Assembly (NCBI GenBank): GCA_017518185.1
Contig: JAFWWB010000001.1
Span: 1-64,000, forward strand
Reading direction: 5' to 3'
From: Lachnospiraceae bacterium
GTDB taxonomy: Bacteria; Bacillota; Clostridia; Lachnospirales; Lachnospiraceae
Length of the DNA stretch: 64,000 nt
The notes under the pieces: generated by a model
Told to the model about the DNA's origin: nothing
Database searches by the model: none
What the model saw: the letters and a program-made list of their open reading frames with translations, nothing else
Translations under genes and position numbers: made by a program
Part shown: piece by piece, positions 16,825-26,400 of the stretch
How positions within the stretch are numbered: position 1 is the first letter of the stretch
Layout of the letters: each line of letters opens with the position of its first letter

Positions 16825-18114
16825 TCAGATCCTTTCAAAGCGGTGTACGTCCATAACTCCCGCGGTGGAATAAAAACATTCCGGCTCTCCGGTCTCAAGC
16901 CCGTGTCCGGCGAGCAGCTTCCTGAACGCATGTTCAAAGCTCCTGTCCTCAGAGCTCTGGACCAGGACAAAGCGGCTCTTATCCTTTTCACTGTCCATCC
17001 AAAGCATGGGAAAGTAATCCGTATTTACGGGGAACATGTCATATTTCTCCACATGTGCGGCGATATCAGCCGGAAAGTACAGCTTCCCTACATTTGTGAG
17101 CAAAAGACTGCTCCGTCCCCTGCCCGCAAAGCTGTTCTTCTGCCTCTGCGCATCGAATGCAGCCGCATCATTAAGATCAGCCATCTCAAAAAGCCCTGCA
17201 AAGGACGCGACAGAATTATACGCAGCGATCTGGTATTCCTTCCCTTTTCTGTATTCCACAGTCTCACGCAGCTTTGCCAGCTTTTTTTCAAAAGGCAGTC
17301 CATCCAGCTGCAGATCATCCAGCTGCATGCTGCCGCAGAAATTCATGACCGCCCTGCTGCCAAACATATTCCTGAGATCCACCGGAAGAATGGCCCCTGC
17401 ATTTCCTTCCGCGCCCGGTGCCGCCTCATGCACTGCTTCAAAAGCTGTGACCGCTGAAAAGACAGCAGGCGTGGTGTCCAGGCTCCTGACCAGCTTTTTC
17501 AGCTCCGCTGTATCACAGGAAAAACGTGCTATCCTGCTTTTGCGGCCTGTCAGGTATTCCCTTTCCCCGGGTATGTCAATGACCTTCTCCGGTCTTTTTG
17601 CAAGTTCTGCCGAAGAGGCACTCTGCCCCATATGATGATCAAGTGTCAGCAGTTCCGTCTCCGAGGGCGCATCTCCCTCTTCTGGTATCATACCCTCACA
17701 GTCCGCCTTGCCGTATACTCTCTTCAGATAGTAGGCAAGCAGGGTCTGTCCGATCAGCACCATTCCCCTTCCGTCGGAAAGACTGTGGCCTATCGTCAGA
17801 TAAAGCATGTTTTCCCGGAAGCTTACACAGAAAAGATATCCCTCCGTGTCACTGCTTCCGACAGAAAGACCGCTCCCGTCCCCCTGATATACCGGAAGTC
17901 CCGAATCTTCATAGCGCGCCCGGAGCTTTCCGTCTGCCGTAACATAAGGCTTAAGGGCAAGCCAGGGTATCCTTTTTATAAGGGCCGCAGCTGCATCCCG
18001 AAGCTTTTCCCCGTCTACCGGGGCATCCAGGACAAAGCGTATGGTCTCCACCGCGCTTTTCATCCCGCCTGCATATATATAATAACTGTAATAAAAATCC
18101 GGTTTCAGTTCCAT
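16825..18114 (-). CDS. condensation/acyltransferase-like protein, second paralogue
   Basis: The 429-residue protein has the condensation-type active site GHSLSDGRG (HxxxDG complete) and the shared VDLRNMFGSRAVMNF segment. It opens with a short YYSYYIYAGG segment resembling the paralogue at 18118. Length and layout match stand-alone acyl-transferring members of the family, not peptide-bond-forming modules in large NRPSs. It begins three bases after the stop of the 431-residue paralogue and is followed within six bases by the exporter gene. It probably adds one acyl group to the growing product. Donor and acceptor are unknown. Confidence 0.7.
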   Translation of the reverse strand: MELKPDFYYSYYIYAGGMKSAVETIRFVLDAPVDGEKLRDAAAALIKRIPWLALKPYVTADGKLRARYEDSGLPVYQGDGSGLSVGSSDTEGYLFCVSFRENMLYLTIGHSLSDGRGMVLIGQTLLAYYLKRVYGKADCEGMIPEEGDAPSETELLTLDHHMGQSASSAELAKRPEKVIDIPGEREYLTGRKSRIARFSCDTAELKKLVRSLDTTPAVFSAVTAFEAVHEAAPGAEGNAGAILPVDLRNMFGSRAVMNFCGSMQLDDLQLDGLPFEKKLAKLRETVEYRKGKEYQIAAYNSVASFAGLFEMADLNDAAAFDAQRQKNSFAGRGRSSLLLTNVGKLYFPADIAAHVEKYDMFPVNTDYFPMLWMDSEKDKSRFVLVQSSEDRSFEHAFRKLLAGHGLETGEPECFYSTAGVMDVHRFERI

Positions 18115-18117
18115 GAT

Positions 18118-19413
18118 CTATCTCACATACATGAAGGGTTCCACTTTATCGGCCGACTTTCTCCCGTCGTCTATAAGTTTTCCTTCTATCCCCTGTTCTT
18201 TCAGTTTCTCCGCGATACGTGCAATAAGCACAGGATCGTCATTATTCTGCACCCAGTTTACACAGCCCGTATTTCCGTATGCCGTAAGGCAGGCCATGGG
18301 CGGATCCTCGATAAGCGGCGGGATGATATGAATCCCGGTAACGGCAGTCCTGAGTGCCGAAGGAAGCCGGAACATCCCTACACTGGTAAGAAGATAGGTC
18401 TTCTGCTTTCCGGCCACATCTATGGTCATACTCTGAAGCTTCTCAACATTCTCCCTGTCAGCCAGTGAAGTCTTCATCACACCCTCTATCAGGTCGCCAT
18501 AGGCGATGACTGCCGAAACAAGGTTATCCCTGTTTATCTGGCTCTTAAGGAACTCCTTCTGCTTAAGCATCAGTTCCCTGAAGGGCAGCTCAGCCTCCCC
18601 GCCGAATATCGGGAGATCGGCATTGACCGTGAAATTACTCTGCGACCTGCTCCCCAGCATGTTCCTGAGATCTGCCGGCACGCTTGCAGTTATGATCTTA
18701 TCTCCCGTATCGTATAGGGACGCTATGCTCTTTCCGATAAGGGCTGACATGAATGCTACGGGAGAGCCGTTCATCGACTTAACAAGCTCACTGAAGCTGT
18801 CAAAAGGATACTCCAGCCGGTAAAAATGCGACTCCGGCGTACCGGTCAGCGGATTATCCGCCGGTATCCTGAATACGTCCTTCTTTTTATACCTGTCGGG
18901 CGAAAGCCCGTCCCTGTACTGAAGACATTTCTCGTATAAGGTCTCGGTCTCATCGGCAGCAACGGGACTGTTCAGATCCGGTACCAGTCCCTCAGTGTCA
19001 AACTCCTTTCCTTTTAGAGTAAAATACCGGCATACAACAGAAGACGCAAAGGAATATATGGCCCTGCCGTCACCTAGACCATGGAACGCCGTGATCTCTA
19101 TGACATTCTCCCCGCACCTGACGGTAAACATATAGCCGCCGCTCTCTTCCGTACCCAGCGCCCTGTTCTTACCGTCAAGAGGATATACCTCCGCTCTCTC
19201 AGCGTTTTCCGAGAAGCTGATATCTCCCCCCGCAGAAACGGCCGGGGTCAGCCTGAAAAAAGGGAAACGCCCCAGTACGTCTCCGACCGCCTTAGCCAGT
19301 ATCCCGCGGTCGGCCTTCCCGGCCAGGGTAAAGCGGTATGTCATACAGCCGCATTTTTCGCCTGTATAAGCGTAAAAGTAAAATCTGTTTATCCTGCCTA
19401 TATCCACCTGCAC
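18118..19413 (-). CDS. condensation/acyltransferase-like protein, third paralogue
   Basis: A 431-residue relative of the previous two proteins, with active site FHGLGDGRA (HxxxDG) and the shared ADLRNMLGSRSQSNF segment. It starts with GTG inside the TAGTG overlap with the upstream glycosyltransferase stop codon, a sign of translational coupling, so the sugar transfer and acyl transfer steps are probably made in fixed ratio. As the first acyltransferase in the transcript it may act directly on the glycosylated intermediate. That order is a guess from gene order. Confidence 0.7.
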   Translation of the reverse strand: MQVDIGRINRFYFYAYTGEKCGCMTYRFTLAGKADRGILAKAVGDVLGRFPFFRLTPAVSAGGDISFSENAERAEVYPLDGKNRALGTEESGGYMFTVRCGENVIEITAFHGLGDGRAIYSFASSVVCRYFTLKGKEFDTEGLVPDLNSPVAADETETLYEKCLQYRDGLSPDRYKKKDVFRIPADNPLTGTPESHFYRLEYPFDSFSELVKSMNGSPVAFMSALIGKSIASLYDTGDKIITASVPADLRNMLGSRSQSNFTVNADLPIFGGEAELPFRELMLKQKEFLKSQINRDNLVSAVIAYGDLIEGVMKTSLADRENVEKLQSMTIDVAGKQKTYLLTSVGMFRLPSALRTAVTGIHIIPPLIEDPPMACLTAYGNTGCVNWVQNNDDPVLIARIAEKLKEQGIEGKLIDDGRKSADKVEPFMYVR

Positions 19414-20513
19414 TATACCTCTATGACCGCGCCTTTCCCGTATTTTTCCACCATTTTTTCCCAGAATTCATAGGTATTCATATCGTTACCGTCCGTTTCG
19501 GGAGCAGGCAGAGGATCATGCGCGTCAAAAAAGAGCTTTTCCATATACCTCCATCCGCTGCCGAAACGTTCCATGAAGACCTCCGACACCTCTTTGCTCT
19601 CACCGGCAGCCTCCCTGCCAACGGACTTATAGGCTGGCGTCACATAATTCTTATCCAGACTGGAGGTACACTTGTCCAAAATGATGTCTGTATACTCCGG
19701 ATGTTCTTTTATAAACGGGCTGGTATCCAGCACCTCAGCCATGAAACCGGATATACTGAATATCGTCCTGAGGGTCTTTGCCAGGAACGCGGGCGTATAC
19801 TTTCCTCTCGATAGGGATTCCACGCCGTTACGGTAGATATAATAAAAGCCTTTCATCTTCACATACCTATCCGTGTGAAGAAGACAGTTAAGACAGAAAT
19901 TCTTATCCTCGGAAAGGCTCAAATCCCTGAACGTAATATCGTGTTCAAGCAGGAATTCCCGCCTGAAGAGCTTGCTCCATACATTCCAGTGATAATAATG
20001 GGCAAGCCAGTTATCAAGACGTTCCTTCATATCGCCGGTTATCAGGCCCGGCTCATCAAATACTTCCCGGTCAAGCTGCATCTTTATCAGCTCGTCGGAA
20101 CCAAGCTCTGTCAGGTCGACGGGCATGTTCCTTGAAAAGGTGACATATGCCCCCGAAACATGGAGCACATCGGCATCAAACTTCTCTGCCACCTCCGTCA
20201 TCTCCTCAAAGGCATTCAGGACATAGCTGTCGTCAGCATCCGCAAAAGCAACATATCTGCCTCTCGCAAGCTGTATTCCCCTGTTCCGCGCCCTGCCCGG
20301 GCCGCCGTTCTTATCCTGCCTTACTACAGTGACACGATCATCATCCTCGAAGGCTTTACTGCATTTTTCAAAAGTATCATCCGGTGAACAGTCATCAACC
20401 AGTATGATTTCAATATTCTTAAGAGTCTGGCGGAGCAGCGCGGATGCGCACTCCACTATGAAGCCGGAAGCCTTATACATCGGAACGATAACGGATACTT
20501 TTATATCTTCCAT
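19413..20513 (-). CDS. family 2 glycosyltransferase
   Basis: A 366-residue GT-A fold glycosyltransferase. The start VSVIVPMYKASGFI and ILVDDCSPDDT form the nucleotide-sugar site, and the DxD-like motif is FADADDSY. The C-terminal 150 residues (with WxxxxKLFRREFL) are typical of glycan-polymer GT2 enzymes. It is clearly paralogous to the next gene upstream, with which it shares a TGATG stop/start overlap. It probably transfers one sugar to a lipid or peptide acceptor on the cytoplasmic side. No transmembrane helix is visible. Confidence 0.85.
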   Translation of the reverse strand: MEDIKVSVIVPMYKASGFIVECASALLRQTLKNIEIILVDDCSPDDTFEKCSKAFEDDDRVTVVRQDKNGGPGRARNRGIQLARGRYVAFADADDSYVLNAFEEMTEVAEKFDADVLHVSGAYVTFSRNMPVDLTELGSDELIKMQLDREVFDEPGLITGDMKERLDNWLAHYYHWNVWSKLFRREFLLEHDITFRDLSLSEDKNFCLNCLLHTDRYVKMKGFYYIYRNGVESLSRGKYTPAFLAKTLRTIFSISGFMAEVLDTSPFIKEHPEYTDIILDKCTSSLDKNYVTPAYKSVGREAAGESKEVSEVFMERFGSGWRYMEKLFFDAHDPLPAPETDGNDMNTYEFWEKMVEKYGKGAVIEV

Positions 20514-21607
20514 CAGCCTTTCCTCTCAGCATGATACTCTTCAAGCTTCTTTTCCCAATACTCATAGCTGTCATAGACATCCAGCTCGTCCGGCATCGGC
20601 GGAAGCCTGTCCATATTCCTGCACCACATATCGGAAACATATTCCGCCTGCTCCCCGAAGAATTCCTTCCAGACCTCCTTCACAAGAGGGTCGTTCTCCA
20701 CAGTCTGCCTGCCCAGCTTCTGGTATGCGGGACCCACGTACATGCTCTCACCTACCATGGTGATCACCTGCATAGTCTTTTTGATATAATCCCGGTGATC
20801 CTTGAAATACTCCACACTGTTGAAGCATCTCGGTATCTCGATGTTATTCTGGAGCATCACCTTTATAAGCTTTGCCACAAAAGCCGTGTTCCTTTTGCCC
20901 CTGGAGGTGCTTTCGTTGGTGATCCTGTAGATCACGAAATCCCCGGGCATCTGCACATAGGTCTTTGCCGTGAGCAATGCTTTCAGGGAAAAGATGATAT
21001 CCTCCATCATCTTCATTTCAGGGAATACTATCTCCTTCTCCGCAAGAAAACTCCTTCGGAAAAGCTTCCCCCATACATTTCCCTGATACATATGCATCAG
21101 CCATCCGTCTATACGTTTTCCGGTATCTTCCGGTATCACGGTGATCTCCGAAGGCGCATTTTTATCCTGCGTCGTAGGACACAGCCTGTCCGCCGGCAGC
21201 GACATAAGATCCTCCGGCATGGGCTTTGCTACCGGGATGAGCATTCCGGTTGTATGTACCACATCGGCGTCATATTCCTTTGCCACGGCATACATCTTCT
21301 CAAATGCATCAGGGACTATACCGTCATCGCTGTCGAGGAAGGTTATATATTCACCCTTTGCCTGAGCGATCCCAAGCGTCCTGGCCTTTCCCGGGCCGCC
21401 GTTTTGCTCGGCCTGTATCACCCTGACACGGGGTTCATCCTTATAGAGTTCCTTGCAGTACTCAAAGGTATCATCCGTGGATCTGTCATCCACCGCGATA
21501 ACCTCAATTTCCTTAAAGGTCTGGGCCAGAAGGCTGTCAATGCTGTGACTGACCAGCGTCCTGGCGTTATACACAGGCATTATCACCGATATCTTTACTT
21601 CACTCAT
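20513..21607 (-). CDS. family 2 glycosyltransferase, first gene of the cluster
   Basis: A 364-residue GT2 protein: ISVIMPVYNARTLV, IAVDDRSTDDT and FLDSDDG supply the nucleotide-sugar and metal-binding motifs. WGKLFRRSFL follows, as in its paralogue downstream. It is first behind the promoter at 21646-21674 and has the ribosome binding site AAGGAG. Two paralogous enzymes in a row suggest two successive sugar additions, or a disaccharide unit. It belongs to the operon running to 7170 or 5064, because all gaps are short. Confidence 0.85.
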   Translation of the reverse strand: MSEVKISVIMPVYNARTLVSHSIDSLLAQTFKEIEVIAVDDRSTDDTFEYCKELYKDEPRVRVIQAEQNGGPGKARTLGIAQAKGEYITFLDSDDGIVPDAFEKMYAVAKEYDADVVHTTGMLIPVAKPMPEDLMSLPADRLCPTTQDKNAPSEITVIPEDTGKRIDGWLMHMYQGNVWGKLFRRSFLAEKEIVFPEMKMMEDIIFSLKALLTAKTYVQMPGDFVIYRITNESTSRGKRNTAFVAKLIKVMLQNNIEIPRCFNSVEYFKDHRDYIKKTMQVITMVGESMYVGPAYQKLGRQTVENDPLVKEVWKEFFGEQAEYVSDMWCRNMDRLPPMPDELDVYDSYEYWEKKLEEYHAERKG

Positions 21608-21645
21608 CGTTTTCTCCTTTCCGGATAACTGAATAAACGCATTAT

Positions 21646-21674
21646 ATTATACCTTTTTTCAAACCTTTCGTCCA
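21646..21674 (-). promoter_or_regulatory. promoter of the biosynthetic cluster
   Basis: On the minus strand -35 TGGACG (21674-21669, four of six matches) and a perfect -10 TATAAT (21651-21646) are 17 bp apart. The start codon at 21607 follows after about 38 bp. No further clear promoter was seen inside the cluster, where gaps between genes are at most 21 bp. Confidence 0.6.
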
Positions 21675-21691
21675 CCCCGATCATCTGCCGG

Positions 21692-21724
21692 ACTCAAAAA
21701 GCGCGGCCCAAAAAGACCGCGCTT
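21692..21724 (-). terminator. Rho-independent terminator of the NlpC/P60 gene
   Basis: On the minus strand AGCGCGGTC (21724-21716) pairs with GGCCGCGCT (21708-21700), nine pairs with one G-U, followed by TTTTTGAG. It lies 22 bp after the stop codon and isolates the biosynthetic promoter from upstream transcription. Confidence 0.85.
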
Positions 21725-21745
21725 CCGGAATCATCATTAAGTTGT

Positions 21746-23251
21746 TTAGAAGATACGCCTTACAGCCAGTACGTTGTTATAGTTGGCGGTGGAGATCACT
21801 ATACCCACCTTCGGGCTGGAAGCATGCACTATCTTTCCGTTGCCTATGTAGAGCGCCACATGACCGGAGTAACATACCAGGTCGCCGGGCTGGGCGTTTG
21901 CAAGACCGCCTTCTACGGCAGCACCTACGTTACGGTCTGCCCTTGAAGAGTGGGGCAGCGATACACCGAAGGCACTGTATACGCTCATGACAAAGCCGGA
22001 GCAGTCGGTGCCGTTCGTCAGGCTGGACCCGCCGTATACGTACGGATTACCCACAAACTGGCAGGCATACTTTGCAACATCCGTGCCGAGTCCCGATCCG
22101 CTTATCTCGGGTACCACATAGAGATCTGCGCGTCTGGTGGTGCTTGTGGTGGTAGTAGTAGTATTATTATTATTGTTGGCAGTCCTGTTGCGCTGTGCCA
22201 CTGCACGCTCTGCAGCCTCTCTTGCACGCTTGCGCTCTTCCTCTTCCTTCTTGAGCCTTGCCTCTTCCTCGGCCTTCGACTCAGCCTTTACGAATTCTGT
22301 ATGAAGGTCGACGTACTCTGCCGATACATAGCCCTCGCCTTCTTCGCAGGTGACCTTCACCCATCCGTCAAGCTCTTCCCTTACCACAAGGTCTTCCTCT
22401 ATGGGTACGAGCATTAGCACGGAAGCTTCGGTACTGGGCTCTTTACGGACCTTGAGTGTTGTGGTATTTACCACTGCCAGGCGGGTACCAACCTGCTTCG
22501 CCAGCTCGATGGCTTCTTCACCGGTCACGCAGTATTCCGCGCTGACATACCCGGTAACACTGCCTGAGCTTATCTTATACCAGCCGTCCTGCTCCTCGAT
22601 AAAGGTACCTACACTCTTGTCATAGAGCTTGCCGAGGACCTCACCGTCGGTGCTGGGTATATCACGCACATTTACGCAGCTGTTGACCCTTGCGATGACA
22701 AGGTTGGAGAAATTCTCGGGATCCTTTGCCAGCCGTTCGGCCTCTGCCGCTTCATCCGCTGCCCTGTGGGCTCTTGCGGCTCCCGCTCCCATGGCAGCAG
22801 CATCCGTCACGGTCTCCGCGGCTTCCTCTCTGAGTGCCTCTTCGTCAACTATCTCAACAGGCTCGTTTGCCAGAGCCTCTGTGTCTCCGAGGGTTACCAC
22901 ATCTGCAAGACTGACGGAAATATCATTATCGGAAAGCCCCTCGCTGTCCACATCATTGTCCGATATCAGCATCTTCTCCAGATCGAAATCTTCGGTGGGA
23001 ACTGCTTCGGGCCGGGTGGGCGTAACCGCAGACATAAGATCTGCAGGAGCCTCCTCTGTTTCATCTTCAGGTATTTCTATTATAACATCAGAAATCGGGG
23101 CGCCCTCTTCAAGGATAAGAGCCGCTCCGCTGGCGGGGAGTACGCTTGTCACCGAAACCGCCGCTTTTGCATTTCCGCCGTCCGTCAAAGCTGCCGCGAG
23201 CATTACTGCCGTTGCGGAAAGCATGATCGCTCTGGTGCCTTTTTTCCTCAT
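21746..23251 (-). CDS. secreted SH3-NlpC/P60 cell-wall endopeptidase
   Basis: The start is taken at the ATG at 23251, which has GGAGG five bases upstream; an in-frame ATG ten codons earlier lacks one. The 501-residue product has a signal peptide (MRKKGT followed by a hydrophobic Ala-rich helix). An acidic, low-complexity region comes next, then two SH3b domains (about 185-320, both with GY(V)SAEY ends) and a charged coiled linker. An Asn/Thr tract precedes the C-terminal NlpC/P60 domain (about 385-501). Catalytic residues are visible: Cys in TDCSGF, His in HVALY and His in HASSP. It should cleave gamma-D-Glu-diamino acid bonds in peptidoglycan stems during growth or division. Confidence 0.9.
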   Translation of the reverse strand: MRKKGTRAIMLSATAVMLAAALTDGGNAKAAVSVTSVLPASGAALILEEGAPISDVIIEIPEDETEEAPADLMSAVTPTRPEAVPTEDFDLEKMLISDNDVDSEGLSDNDISVSLADVVTLGDTEALANEPVEIVDEEALREEAAETVTDAAAMGAGAARAHRAADEAAEAERLAKDPENFSNLVIARVNSCVNVRDIPSTDGEVLGKLYDKSVGTFIEEQDGWYKISSGSVTGYVSAEYCVTGEEAIELAKQVGTRLAVVNTTTLKVRKEPSTEASVLMLVPIEEDLVVREELDGWVKVTCEEGEGYVSAEYVDLHTEFVKAESKAEEEARLKKEEEERKRAREAAERAVAQRNRTANNNNNTTTTTTSTTRRADLYVVPEISGSGLGTDVAKYACQFVGNPYVYGGSSLTNGTDCSGFVMSVYSAFGVSLPHSSRADRNVGAAVEGGLANAQPGDLVCYSGHVALYIGNGKIVHASSPKVGIVISTANYNNVLAVRRIF

Positions 23252-23351
23252 CCGATCCTCCGGAATATACTGATGATGCACTGCCGCATCAATGATCCAT
23301 CAACAAATGTTTCATTTTGGTTAAAAATGTTACAAATTTGTTACAATCACG

Positions 23352-23380
23352 AATATACCACGGCGTGCTGCCTTTGTCAA
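23352..23380 (-). promoter_or_regulatory. promoter of the NlpC/P60 gene
   Basis: On the minus strand a perfect -35 TTGACA (23380-23375) and -10 TATATT (23357-23352) are 17 bp apart. A leader of about 95 nt follows, with TTTGTAACA-like repeats but no recognised riboswitch. Confidence 0.75.
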
Positions 23381-23427
23381 CGGGAAAACAGGGCTAACAT
23401 AATTATTTCACAGTAAACCGGCCGTTA

Positions 23428-26400
23428 TCAGAAGTCCGATTCGTTTTCGTTAATGTTCATATGGTGGGTGCCGCCCACGACCAGCATGGCATCCTCCGCC
23501 ACGCCGAGAGCCTTCGGTGCTCCCACTCTGAGCACAATGCCAAGTCTTGTATTTATGAGTCTCAGCTCTGCCTCGTCGCTGACCGTTCCGAGGCCCAGGG
23601 CCATATTGCCTTCGCCCAGTATCTCGATATCCGAGGTGGATATGGAGATGTAGAGCTTTCCGGCCTTCGCTCCTATCATGAAGAGCTTGCGGCCGTTGAA
23701 CCTGATATGCACGCTGGCGCTGTCTATCCTCACGCTTCCGCCTGTCTCCTCGTAGCTTCCTATACCGGTGAGACAGCTTCCCGAGCCTGTGATCTCCATT
23801 GCCACATCTCTTATCTCTATGTTCTGACGTCCCTTCAGGGCTCCTACCACGGTACCGGCGCCTATCCTGGCCTCCACGAACAATGCAGCGTCCGTGATGG
23901 AGATAGGCACTTCACCCGTAAAGCAGCCGATGCCCACGCACTCGGTGCCCGCAAGTCCCATCTCATAACGCCCTGCGGTGATGCGTATACCGTCACCTGA
24001 CTGGCAGCGGCCGCCGCCGATGCACACACAGTGGGTTCCCTCTGCCCTGAGGGTCATAGTACCGCTGGGACAGAGTTCTATACGCCCGAAAGCAGCTCCG
24101 GGCTCAGCGCCTATACAGTAGGCTTCGGAAAGGATAGGGCAGATGCTGAGGTTGCCGTTACCCTCCACTATAAGCGAGGAATCCTCCGGCACATGTATGC
24201 CGTTGCCTTCGAACTCGCTGCTGCCTTCCAGGATAAGCCTCAGTGACGCACCTTTGCCTATATCTATACAGGGAACGTGATCCACATCCCCAAGCTTTAC
24301 ATTGCTTATCCTCAGAGTACAGTCACAGCCTTCCTTGATCTTCAGGGTAAGGCCTGCCATGAAATCGGGATTGCCGTGAAGGGTGAGCTCCGGCTGTGAG
24401 ATCACAACACTGGTGTAATGCTCCATTGCCAGATGCATCAGGAAGAGCTCCTTCTCCCTGCTCACCAGGTAAACCTTCTTTCTCAGCTCATGGGTACCCT
24501 CAAAGTTTGCCCGGACGATCTCATCCCTTATGGGAGCGGAAATGGTCTGTTCCATGGTAAAGGACGGCTTTGCCGTATAGTAACCCTGGATCATATCCAC
24601 GCCCATGCGGACGACGGCATTGAGCTCCCTGTTGGTCTCAACCCCCTCAGCAAGAGCCTGGAAGCCGTTATCATGGGCGAACTCTATAATGGTCTTCACA
24701 AAATGCTGCTTCTTGGGATCCTCATGGACATTTTCGATAAGGGTCCTGTCTATCTTCACATAGTTGGGCAGGAACTTCAGCAGATTGGACATGTTGGAAT
24801 AGCCCGTGCCGAAATCATCCACCGCCACTTCAAAATTATCCGCGCCGCTCCTTGCACGGAGCACCTCAGCGGTATTATTCTCAAATTCCGTCTCTTCGGT
24901 TATCTCCACCACCAGATGGGGGAAGAGCTCCCTGTAACACTGACGGAGCTTTTTATAATCTTCATCCGAGAGGAAATGCCCGGGAATGGAATTGATAAAG
25001 ATCTTCTTATCTCCCAGTTCTTCCTTAAACTGCTCCACCTGCTTCAGAACGTTGGTGAAGGTGGAAAGCTCTATGTCATAAAGACGCTCGTCCATCGACG
25101 CATATTTCAGTATCGTAAGCGGCGAAAGCCTGGGATCCTGCTGGCTGCGCATAAGGGCTTCGTAAGCCACGATATCACCGGTCCTGGAAGAAACTATGGG
25201 CTGGAACGCATAAAGGAACGCGTTCTCATCCATAATATCCCTTACAACGCCATGCTCTTTCTCGTTGTCCCCGCTTCCGTTCCTGCCGTTATAGCTGTGG
25301 CGGCCCGAACGGCTCTCCTTGAGCAGACGTTTCCGGGCAAAGGCCTCTTCCAGCACATCCTCCACCTGGGTCTCTTTCTCGGGTGTGATGACAAGGGCAC
25401 TGATGTTGGCCTCCAGGGTATATTCCTTTCCGGAGATGCGGTTATAGGTATTTATCCTGTTCCTGATGAGCTCGGTAAAGCTCTCCGCCATATCACCCAC
25501 ATCATCCTGGGGAGAGATGACTATGAACTCATCGGAACCCAGCCTTGCTGCCAGCGCTCCGGTGGGAACACTGTCCTGTATGATCTGCGCCAGCATCTGA
25601 ATTGCTATATCGCCTTCCAGATGACCGTATATCTCATTGATATTTCCCAATCTGTCCAGATCCACGCATACGGTCACCAGCCTGAAGCCCTTCCTGAGAC
25701 ATCCGTCCAGCATCTCCTGGGCATCCTTCATAAAGCCCATGCTGTTGCGGAGGCCCGTGAGCACATCAGTCTCCTGAAGCCTTGCCACGTTCTCATTGGC
25801 GTTCAGCAGCTCATGATTTGCAAAGGTGAGCTTGCGCTCGGTTATATAACGTGCGATGACCAGATCCATCACCACGGTGCTCATCTCGAGCACGCCGCAC
25901 TGGCTGTCCACGCTTTCCGAAAGGTGGACCAGATATCCGAAATATGCCTGGCGGCAGTGGATGGGAATGATGGTCAGCACCTTGTTTTCCGCAAAGACCT
26001 GATCCCGCTCGGGGAAGAGCTCCCTGAGGGGGAAATTAGCCCACACTCTGGGATCCTTCCGGCTGTCTGCCAGCACATAAAACTTCTCATAACCGCCGGG
26101 GGCCGTGCCTCTTTCGGTATAAAGATCCTGAAGGAAGGAATCCCTCATGCATATAAAACAGTTATCGGGTATCATGGAACTCAGGACATCGGAGATATCC
26201 TCCACATGATCTGCGTTAAGAAAAGCCTCGGAAAAGCCGAAGACGCCGCCGGCTATGGATTCGTTCAGGAGCATGGACCCGGTCTGCCACTTATCGGCTT
26301 CCTTCTCGTCCTCTTCGGAGAAGGGCCTGATATCCTCCTTCTGCACCACGGTCACATCGGCGGACATACTCTCCATCTTCGTTCTCAGTGCTGAGATGAA

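Noticed and set aside
22139..22178. Trinucleotide run in the NlpC/P60 gene as a phase-variation tract
   Set aside because: It encodes an in-frame Asn/Thr linker with triplet steps, so slippage would change linker length only and would not switch the gene off.
24418..26394. Plus-strand frame of 658 codons
   Set aside because: It lies fully opposite the GGDEF-EAL gene, whose motifs are clear; the amino acid content is typical of a shadow frame.
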